Source: Bacteroidales bacterium UBA4284 | GTDB taxonomy: Bacteria; Bacteroidota; Bacteroidia; Bacteroidales; UBA932 | Direction: 5' to 3' | Length of the DNA stretch: 21,456 bases | Assembly (NCBI GenBank): GCA_002395925.1 | Contig: DGVM01000192.1 | Coordinates: 5,047-26,502, forward strand | Shown: positions 1-5,384 of the stretch, piece by piece | Layout: each line of letters opens with the position of its first letter | Position numbering within the stretch: the first letter of the stretch is position 1 | Made by a program: the position numbers and the translations under genes | Notes under the pieces: generated by a model | Databases searched by the model: none | Told to the model about the DNA's origin: nothing | What the model saw: only the letters and a program-made list of their open reading frames with translations

Positions 1-1302
1 GGCATAATACACCAGCCGCAGAATGTCCTCGGTGACGAGCGGAGAGAGGCTTCCGTACCGCGCCGCCATCTGGGGCACGGTATATTCCGACAGCATGAGC
101 TCTGGATAGCTGAGGGTGGACTGGACGGAAGGATCCCGTCCGAGGGTATCGAGCAATGCAGGAACGGCCATCTCGTCGTCGTTCTCGTACATCAGCACAA
201 CGGGGTTCTGAGGAGGGAATATCTTGGAAATCGGAGTTTCCCACACTGCCGAGAAGGATATCTCGGTACGTTTCTGGAGTATTGCGGCTGCGGCGAAGAT
301 GGCGACGAACAGGATGGTCAGCGGAATCCGCAGCTTGATCTGTGCCCTGGCGAGAGAGCCGAACGGCAGGGTGGGAATTTTCTTGCTGGTCGCGGTGATT
401 GCCTTGTCGAAGGCAAGTATGAACGACGGAAGCACGGTAAAGTTGCACAGCAGGCTGCACATCACGCCCTTGGAAAGCACCCAGCCGAGGTCGGACCCTA
501 TCTTGACCTTCATGAACATGAGCATGAGAAGGCTCACTATGGTCGTGAGGGCGCTGCTGAATATAGAGCGTGCCGAGCCGTGCATGGCCCGCGCCATTGC
601 GTCTTCTTTGCCGGACGCGGACTGTTTTTCCTGACGATAACGGTTCGTGAGTATGATGGAGTAATCCATCGACAGAATCATCTGAAGGACTCCTGCCATG
701 GTAACCGTCATATAGGAGACGCCCTTCATGAGGACACAGCTGCCCATATTGATTACCACGGCGATAAGCATGGACGCCAGGAACAGGAACACTTCCATGA
801 ACGACTGGCACATGACCAGCAGGATGATGAGGACCAGTACGGCTCCCAGGATAATCATGGGTACGATGTCCGCCGGCATGTTCTTGTCAAGGTCGAGCTC
901 CACCCTCACTGCGTCGCCCCAATGCTCTTCTATCGCAGCTTTTGTGGCACGCACGTCCGCCCCGGTGACAGGAAGGTATTGGAACATGGTATAATCGCCC
1001 GATTCGCGGCGGTCCATAAGGGCCATGCCGGACGTAAAGCGGGCAAGTTCTTTTTCGGTCCCGGATGCATCATCCAAACCCTCGAACATAACATACAGCA
1101 TGTTGTTCTGCAGGTCGAGTCCGGGGAATTCCCTTTCCACACGGTCAAGCCCCTTCTTTACAGGAGAGTCGTCGGGAAGGAAATAGGAAATCTCGTAGAT
1201 TATGTTGAGTTTTGGAAAATACGCACCGCAAACGACGGCAAGGACCATCGTCAGGGCGAGGAAAACTCTGCGCCACTTTACCAGAAATTCGGCGAAACGC
1301 AT
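1..1302 (-). CDS. MMPL/RND-superfamily transporter, N-terminal 434 residues (runs off the window)
   Basis: The frame is open from an ATG at 1302 down to base 1, so the C-terminal half lies outside the window. The first 434 residues read as half of an MMPL-type permease. A membrane anchor lies at about residues 12-29. A periplasmic domain follows at about 30-145. A cluster of membrane helices lies at about 146-300 and contains the MMPL/SSD-like segment with the D-Y-S-I-I-L motif (Asp213). Another helix at about 327-343 opens the second repeat. Members of this family export lipids or hydrophobic compounds using the proton gradient; the substrate here cannot be inferred. The ATG is preceded 8 bp away by a TAAATTTG -7 box on the same strand, which supports this start. 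The gene is divergent from the glycosyltransferase at 1363. Family assignment is secure; function is not. Confidence 0.85.
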   Translation of the reverse strand, partial: MRFAEFLVKWRRVFLALTMVLAVVCGAYFPKLNIIYEISYFLPDDSPVKKGLDRVEREFPGLDLQNNMLYVMFEGLDDASGTEKELARFTSGMALMDRRESGDYTMFQYLPVTGADVRATKAAIEEHWGDAVRVELDLDKNMPADIVPMIILGAVLVLIILLVMCQSFMEVFLFLASMLIAVVINMGSCVLMKGVSYMTVTMAGVLQMILSMDYSIILTNRYRQEKQSASGKEDAMARAMHGSARSIFSSALTTIVSLLMLMFMKVKIGSDLGWVLSKGVMCSLLCNFTVLPSFILAFDKAITATSKKIPTLPFGSLARAQIKLRIPLTILFVAIFAAAAILQKRTEISFSAVWETPISKIFPPQNPVVLMYENDDEMAVPALLDTLGRDPSVQSTLSYPELMLSEYTVPQMAARYGSLSPLVTEDILRLVYYA

Positions 1303-1310
1303 AAATCTTT

Positions 1311-1342
1311 CAAATTTAGCATTTCTTTGGCAATTTCCGAAA
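1311..1342 (-). promoter_or_regulatory. Bacteroides-type promoter for the MMPL transporter
   Basis: Read on the minus strand: TTTC at 1342-1339, 20 bp, then TAAATTTG at 1318-1311. The -7 box matches TAnnTTTG fully and the -33 box matches TTTG at three of four bases. The ATG is 8 bp beyond the -7 box, so the 5' leader would be only a few nucleotides. Confidence 0.6.
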
Positions 1343-1358
1343 TAAAAACGTACCTTTG
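1326..1358 (+). promoter_or_regulatory. Bacteroides-type promoter for the glycosyltransferase
   Basis: TTTG at 1326-1329, a 21-bp spacer, and TACCTTTG at 1351-1358 match the consensus exactly. The ATG at 1363 starts four bases after the -7 box, so the predicted transcript begins at or beside the start codon. This promoter interleaves with the divergent promoter at 1311-1342. Confidence 0.65.
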
Positions 1359-1362
1359 AGAA

Positions 1363-2205
1363 ATGCAGAAGCAGATTTGCGCCATAACGATGGTCCGCGA
1401 CGGAGGTTTCTTCCTGCAAAAGTGGATAGACTGGTACGGCTCACAGCTGGGCAAGGAGAATCTCTGGATCATATTCGACGGACTCGACCAGGTGCCGCCG
1501 GAATGTACCGCCGGCTGCAACATACAGCTTGCAGAGCGGGTCGAAGGCAAGGTAAGTCAGGCCGACCGCGGGCGCATCGCCATCTTGTCAGAGCTTGCCG
1601 GCTCTCTGTTGGACAGCTACGATATGGTCATAGGCACAGACGTGGACGAGTTCATCGTACCGGACCCCCTGTGCGGGCTATCACTGAGAGATTACCTGTC
1701 TTCAATCGATACCGCCACAGGCAAGGCTTTTTCGCCACTGGGCTGCGATGTAGTGCAGAATCTGTCCTGCGAAGAGCAGCTGGACCGCTCGAGGCCGGTG
1801 CTTGGCCAGCGCAGGTTCGCGCTTCTATCTACACGTTATACCAAGGCATCGATATTGTGCTCCAAGGCTGAATGGGGCAGCGGCTTCCACCGCGTACGCG
1901 GATGCAATTTAAAGATACTCCCGCAGCTGTACCTATTCCATTTCGGATGCGCCGACGCTGCAGCAGTACTCGACAAGATAGCCGACCGCGACCTGTCCTC
2001 GCGCGGGTGGGACCGGCACCTGCAAAAACGTTACCGCCTGCTTCGCACGGCATCCCGACTTCCGGCCCGCGACTGGGAGCTTTGGACGCCTCGTGCCCGC
2101 CGACTGCAAACGTACATACGCCCTCCATGGGCATGGAACAAGCCTTCGATGGCAGGTCTCCGCATCCTCGTCCGCATCCCGGAAAGGTTTTTCGGAATCG
2201 TCTGA
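1363..2205 (+). CDS. GT2-like glycosyltransferase, 280 aa
   Basis: Short cytosolic glycosyltransferase of the GT-A/GT2-like type (resembling the Glyco_tranf_2_4 or GT92-like proteins often found in glycan clusters). The N-terminus has the sugar-nucleotide-binding strand and turn (A-I-T-M-V-R-D-G-G-F). A metal-binding D-x-D-E motif lies at residues 93-96 (T-D-V-D-E-F). A downstream K-x-x-x-x-S/G-F-H-R-V-R-G stretch and an L-F-H-F-G motif match the later active-site region of these enzymes. No signal peptide or membrane helix is seen. It has its own promoter and no glycan-locus neighbours here, so the acceptor and product are unknown. It ends convergently with the tRNA-Val gene. Start at ATG 1363 gives the complete fold. 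Confidence 0.8.
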   Translation: MQKQICAITMVRDGGFFLQKWIDWYGSQLGKENLWIIFDGLDQVPPECTAGCNIQLAERVEGKVSQADRGRIAILSELAGSLLDSYDMVIGTDVDEFIVPDPLCGLSLRDYLSSIDTATGKAFSPLGCDVVQNLSCEEQLDRSRPVLGQRRFALLSTRYTKASILCSKAEWGSGFHRVRGCNLKILPQLYLFHFGCADAAAVLDKIADRDLSSRGWDRHLQKRYRLLRTASRLPARDWELWTPRARRLQTYIRPPWAWNKPSMAGLRILVRIPERFFGIV

Positions 2206-2214
2206 CACGGCAAA

Positions 2215-2251
2215 CAAAAAACCTCTCCAACTCGATGGAATTGAAGAGGTT
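2215..2251 (-). terminator. Rho-independent terminator after tRNA-Val
   Basis: On the minus strand the stem AACCTCT / AGAGGTT (2251-2245 and 2226-2220) encloses a partly paired loop and is followed by a run of T at 2221-2216. It lies 9 bp past the tRNA 3' end. The plus-strand glycosyltransferase gene gets no T-run from it, so it acts mainly on minus-strand transcripts. Confidence 0.7.
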
Positions 2252-2259
2252 ACACCTTG

Positions 2260-2334
2260 TGGGCGATGGCGGACTCGAACCGTCGACCCCCTGCTTGTAA
2301 GGCAGGTGCTCTAAACCAGCTGAGCTAATCTCCC
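2260..2334 (-). tRNA. tRNA-Val (anticodon UAC)
   Basis: The minus strand folds into a cloverleaf. The acceptor arm is 2334-2328 with 2267-2261. The D-arm has GCTC/GAGC with the usual AGCTGG loop. The anticodon stem is CCTGC/GCAGG around the loop CTTACAA, with anticodon TAC at 2299-2297. The T-loop is TTCGAGT. The discriminator base is A at 2260 and CCA is not encoded. Two stem positions do not pair: A4-G69 in the acceptor (2331/2264) and A50-C64 in the T-stem (2283/2269). A promoter and terminator frame the gene closely, so it is likely expressed, though slow decay is possible. Confidence 0.88.
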
Positions 2335-2344
2335 ATTGGGACGG

Positions 2345-2376
2345 CAAATATAAGCAACTTTTATTTATTTGCCAAA
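2345..2376 (-). promoter_or_regulatory. Consensus promoter for tRNA-Val
   Basis: On the minus strand TTTG (2376-2373), a 20-bp spacer, then TATATTTG (2352-2345) match the Bacteroides consensus perfectly. The tRNA 5' end is 10 bp beyond. The -33 box lies inside the last codons of the receiver gene that ends at 2365. Confidence 0.75.
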
Positions 2377-2778
2377 TTTTCTGCGTTCAAGTTCTATTGC
2401 CTGCAGTTGCTGGTCCACGCTGTTTATGAGTTTATCCATAAGTATAGGCTTTGTGATGAAGTCGTCGGCTCCCAATTCATAGGCCCGTACTATGTCTTTA
2501 TTGGAATTGAGGGCGGAAAGCACTATGACTTTTATGCCAGCCCACTGAGGGTTTTCCTTGAGCCGGCGAATGACTTCGAATCCGTCCATCCCGGGCATCA
2601 GGATATCGAGAAGGATGAGGTCGGGAATATCCCGTACGACCTGCTCGAGAGCCTCCGCTCCGTTGCCTGCAAGGGCGATACGGAAATTGTAAGGAGACAG
2701 CATCTTGCTGACAAGCAACAGGTTCACAGGCACGTCATCCACCATCAGAACGCGGTATTTGGAGAGGTCCCGCTTCAT
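2365..2778 (-). CDS. Stand-alone response-regulator receiver protein, 137 aa
   Basis: A single receiver (REC) domain with no output domain. The acidic pair is Asp14-Asp15 (V-D-D-V-P). The phosphoacceptor is Asp58 in D-L-I-L-L-D-I-L-M-P-G. The switch Ser is Ser88 in V-L-S-A. The conserved Lys is Lys110 in F-I-T-K-P. The domain fills nearly the whole protein. The chosen ATG overlaps the stop of the upstream AraC-type gene as ATGA, which indicates translational coupling and argues against the longer in-frame start at 2886. No histidine kinase is in the window, so the phosphodonor must be elsewhere. It probably relays a signal to or from the membrane regulator encoded just upstream. Confidence 0.9.
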   Translation of the reverse strand: MKRDLSKYRVLMVDDVPVNLLLVSKMLSPYNFRIALAGNGAEALEQVVRDIPDLILLDILMPGMDGFEVIRRLKENPQWAGIKVIVLSALNSNKDIVRAYELGADDFITKPILMDKLINSVDQQLQAIELERRKFGK

Positions 2779-4139
2779 TTCTGCTCCTTGTTGACGCGAC
2801 TGACCCCGGCAGCCCAGACCTTGGGCGTCATACCGGTTATCTTCTTGAAGGTGTTGTTGAACGACGAAGCGCTCAGGAATCCGCACTTGGCGGCTATCTC
2901 ATCCTGCTTGGCCTCGCGGTGATTGAGGATATACTGCTCGGCGTAATCGATGCGTAGGGTATTGATGAACTCGGGGAAGCCGAGGTTGTATGCATTGTTG
3001 ACAAGTCTGGAAACATAGGAGGTATTGGAATCCAGTTTGTCGGCCACGTCGCCGAGGGTAAGGCGCGGCTGCAGGAAAAGCTGCTCCTCCATCATAAGTT
3101 TCTGAAGGGCCGACAGACGGCGTTCCTCGTCCCAGGAATCGGAAACCGCAGAGAAAATCCTCTCCGATAGCGAAGTGAAAGCCGGTGATGCCGATTTGGA
3201 AGAGTCGTGCCATTCATCTACGGGGACACTTTCGCCAAAACGGCTCTGCACGCGGCGCAACGCCTCGTCTTCGGCATCGTCGATAAGGGAATCAAGCATA
3301 CGCCCAACCACCTCGTCCTTGGTTGCGGAACCATAGTTGTAGCGCCACCCGTCCCCTATTTCGGAGAGACGCAGGCTCCTTTTGGAGCCGAACATCGCCA
3401 TATACGAGAACCAGTACACGAGCGCGGCGACAAAGAAAGACATGATAGCCATTATCCACGGATGTGAATATACGAAATCCTTGACGACAGGCGCCCGCAA
3501 GAGAAAAACGAAAAACAGCAGGGATACATTGAACAACTGCAGCTGAGTGATCTGAATCGCCCCCTTGTGGAAGAAGAAATTCCAAATCGTCTTGAACCGG
3601 AACGCCCCTTTGCGCTTGTAAATCAGAAGATAGATTAAAAGCCACACGACCTCACACGCGACAATTATCCTGAAAACTATGAAGGTAGAAACGAAGAAAA
3701 GATAAACGGGGGTTCCGCGATACGAAGAAATCGCATTGAAGCCACCGGTATATAAAGCACTCAAAGCCGTCTGCACCATATCCGGACTGGACACCGCATA
3801 CAGCAAGATACCCGAAGTAAGAAGGGCGGCAGGAGCTATTATCCACAGCATCTGGAGCGGATGACTGGTTGGAGTCCCGCGGAGCTTACGCAGATATATA
3901 ATCGTAAGCGGAACGATGCAAGGCAATGACGCCTGAGCCACCAGAATGGCGGCAATCTGCAAACTGTACGGCGTACTTACATCGGCATAGCAGCATTCCG
4001 AAAACAGAAAAAGCCCGGTAAAAAGCAACAGAGCAAGAAGATGCGGTGCCGTATCGCTCCGGGATACGGCCAAACGATGGAAAAGTGCCCACAGGAAACA
4101 GGTGAATGCAGGCAGGAATATTACAAGTGTGCGTATCAA
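2775..4139 (-). CDS. Membrane-embedded AraC-family regulator, 454 aa
   Basis: The N-terminal 250 residues hold seven predicted membrane segments (about 3-21, 34-50, 60-83, 97-115, 145-173, 197-217, 228-250). A charged linker of about 110 residues follows. A C-terminal AraC/XylS double helix-turn-helix spans about 359-443, with the second helix pair in D-E-I-A-A-K-C-G-F and the typical F-x-x-x-F-K-K-x-x-G-M-T-P ending. It should be a transcription factor anchored in the inner membrane with the DNA-binding part in the cytoplasm. The start codon is TTG, overlapping the stop of the upstream lipoprotein gene as TTGA; the next Met (about residue 97) would delete three membrane segments, so TTG is preferred. 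It overlaps the receiver gene downstream by 4 bp. Likely target: the shared control region at 5222-5384, in an operon arrangement that suggests autoregulation and pilus control. The target is inferred. Confidence 0.85.
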   Translation of the reverse strand: MIRTLVIFLPAFTCFLWALFHRLAVSRSDTAPHLLALLLFTGLFLFSECCYADVSTPYSLQIAAILVAQASLPCIVPLTIIYLRKLRGTPTSHPLQMLWIIAPAALLTSGILLYAVSSPDMVQTALSALYTGGFNAISSYRGTPVYLFFVSTFIVFRIIVACEVVWLLIYLLIYKRKGAFRFKTIWNFFFHKGAIQITQLQLFNVSLLFFVFLLRAPVVKDFVYSHPWIMAIMSFFVAALVYWFSYMAMFGSKRSLRLSEIGDGWRYNYGSATKDEVVGRMLDSLIDDAEDEALRRVQSRFGESVPVDEWHDSSKSASPAFTSLSERIFSAVSDSWDEERRLSALQKLMMEEQLFLQPRLTLGDVADKLDSNTSYVSRLVNNAYNLGFPEFINTLRIDYAEQYILNHREAKQDEIAAKCGFLSASSFNNTFKKITGMTPKVWAAGVSRVNKEQK

Positions 4140-5221
4140 AAGTCGTCGTTGTTTTCGTAGATGGTAGTCTCCCAGTCGCCTACAGCAGGGGCAAACGTAA
4201 TCTGAGTATAAATGGAACTGAGGTCGAGACCGATGTGGAAAGTATATTGTTTGCCGTACACGAAAATATTGTCGGGAAGCAGGCCGTAGAGCATGAACTT
4301 ACGCACCTGGCCCTTGAGGGGCTCGTAATAGAAGTTGTTGTGCGTAAAACCGTCAACGTCGAAAACCACCTCCACGCACTGTTTGCCTATCTCTATCTCA
4401 TCAGGGATGGAGTAATAACGATGACTGTCCGCGAGACGGTCGACAAGAGCATCGTAGCCGACAAACTTCTCGTTCTCGGAGCCGACACCTACCGGCGCGT
4501 CACCTTCGAAAACAACGACCTTGCGATAATATCCCTGCTTATGCCAGACGCCGTTGCCCGACACGATATCGTTAAGGAATACGCCGGCGGAAGCAACGTT
4601 GGTAGCGGTAAGTTTGCGGAGATGAATCAGACCCTGAAGAGCGGGATCGGGAGTAATATCACAGACTTTGTAACCTATGTCGTTCGTAATATGCTGAAAA
4701 ACGAGGGGTACAAGGTTAAGCTGGTTTATGGCGCGCTCTACAGTTTTGGAAACCAACGGGCCCGCGTCAGTCTCCTGGACGGAGTAGGGAATGGAATAAT
4801 TCTCAAAGCCGTCGCCATAATCGACAGTGCCCACATGCGGATAGTAAGCACTGAGCGTCAGCTTGTCGGCTCCGGCCCAGAGATAGCCGTCGAAAGAAGT
4901 ACTGTATCCGGAAGCACCTCCGCCGACTGCAACATTGTCGATTACGAGCTGATTCTTTTCGAAATCGATACCTACAAGGCCGAAGGGAATATCGGCATCC
5001 ATAGTGGCGATCTTATTGCTTTCGTCCACGGCGGAACGAGTCATAATGCCGGAACGTTCATCGGAGATAACTTTTCCGTCGCGTGTGACAAGAATGTCGA
5101 AATCCATCTTTTGAGAAGAATTCCGAGGTTCGGAAACATCAAGTCCATCCGACATGCTGCACGATGCAAGAAATAGACCCGCGAGCGCGCAAACAATATA
5201 ATATATAGCCTTCGAATACAT
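4136..5221 (-). CDS. Fimbrillin-like lipoprotein heading the regulatory operon, 361 aa
   Basis: Signal peptide with lipobox L-A-S-C (Cys21), then a Mfa/fimbrillin-like body. It keeps a candidate protease site I-M-T-R-S (Arg62) and a C-terminal F-A-P-A-V-G-D-W segment beginning 19 residues from the end, the same distance as in the pilus subunits across the divergent region. In that segment the Asp found in all six array fimbrillins (F-D-P) is Ala. The internal V-P-L-V-F-Q-H motif is a weak version of the G-V-P-T-L-F-H-H motif of those subunits. The ATG at 5221 is preferred over an in-frame TTG at 5227. Its stop overlaps the AraC-type gene by 4 bp. It could be a minor pilin, or an envelope-side sensor or checkpoint for the membrane regulator; the second idea rests only on gene order. 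Confidence 0.75.
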   Translation of the reverse strand: MYSKAIYYIVCALAGLFLASCSMSDGLDVSEPRNSSQKMDFDILVTRDGKVISDERSGIMTRSAVDESNKIATMDADIPFGLVGIDFEKNQLVIDNVAVGGGASGYSTSFDGYLWAGADKLTLSAYYPHVGTVDYGDGFENYSIPYSVQETDAGPLVSKTVERAINQLNLVPLVFQHITNDIGYKVCDITPDPALQGLIHLRKLTATNVASAGVFLNDIVSGNGVWHKQGYYRKVVVFEGDAPVGVGSENEKFVGYDALVDRLADSHRYYSIPDEIEIGKQCVEVVFDVDGFTHNNFYYEPLKGQVRKFMLYGLLPDNIFVYGKQYTFHIGLDLSSIYTQITFAPAVGDWETTIYENNDDF

Positions 5222-5252
5222 ATTCAATTACATTTCGTCACGTTTCACTCCG

Positions 5253-5284
5253 CAAAGATACGTAAAAAATTTTTATGAATCAAA
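5253..5284 (-). promoter_or_regulatory. Promoter of the lipoprotein-AraC-receiver operon
   Basis: On the minus strand TTTG (5284-5281), a 20-bp spacer, and TATCTTTG (5260-5253) match the Bacteroides consensus exactly. The leader to the ATG at 5221 would be about 25 nt. This is the only promoter-like site found ahead of the trio. Confidence 0.75.
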
Positions 5285-5318
5285 AATTATTTTCAAAAGT
5301 TTTTGATAATTATTTTTG
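5281..5318. repeat. 38-bp imperfect palindrome between divergent promoters (operator candidate)
   Basis: The two 19-bp halves match at 16 positions, centred between 5299 and 5300. The ends of the palindrome are the -33 boxes of the two divergent promoters, and the core CAAAA-GT-TTTTG (5294-5305) is fully complementary apart from the central GT. Both promoters have a 20-bp spacer, so the whole region 5253-5346 is symmetric. The gap holds no gene. A dimeric regulator bound here could control both operons. Low base complexity (AT-rich) inflates such symmetry, so this is a candidate only. Confidence 0.5.
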
Positions 5319-5346
5319 TTTGATAAATAATTCTTTTGTATATTTG
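5315..5346 (+). promoter_or_regulatory. Promoter of the pilus operon
   Basis: TTTG at 5315-5318, a 20-bp spacer, and TATATTTG at 5339-5346 match the Bacteroides consensus exactly. Transcription would begin near 5351, giving a leader of about 30-35 nt that contains the inverted repeat at 5358-5375. No other convincing promoter is seen in the 16-kb operon. Confidence 0.78.
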
Positions 5347-5357
5347 CCAAGTTTTGT

Positions 5358-5375
5358 GCGTACAACGCGTACGCG
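5358..5375 (+). promoter_or_regulatory. Inverted repeat in the pilus-operon leader
   Basis: GCGTAC (5358-5363) can pair with GTACGC (5369-5374) across a five-base loop, forming a hairpin that ends 10 bases before the ATG at 5385. The overlapping CGCGTACGCG (5366-5375) is a perfect 10-bp palindrome, and GCGTAC is also directly repeated 9 bp apart (5358 and 5367). It could be an RNA hairpin affecting translation or a DNA operator just past the transcription start. Confidence 0.4.
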
Positions 5376-5384
5376 ATATGTAAT

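Noticed and set aside
2206..2376. tRNA as an integration site for a mobile element
   Set aside because: No integrase, transposase or repeated tRNA 3' end is visible nearby.
2779..2886. N-terminal extension of the receiver protein by 36 codons
   Set aside because: The extension overlaps the AraC-type coding region in another frame and resembles no receiver N-terminus; ATG 2778 gives the normal domain and an ATGA overlap.
4106..5176. 356-codon plus-strand frame opposite the regulatory lipoprotein
   Set aside because: The minus-strand frame has a lipobox, fimbrillin tail, promoter and 4-bp coupling; the plus-strand frame has no promoter or recognisable domain.
5253..5346. Possible invertible promoter (phase variation) between the divergent operons
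   Set aside because: The palindrome arms are adjacent with no segment to invert, the promoters already face their genes, and no recombinase gene is in the window.
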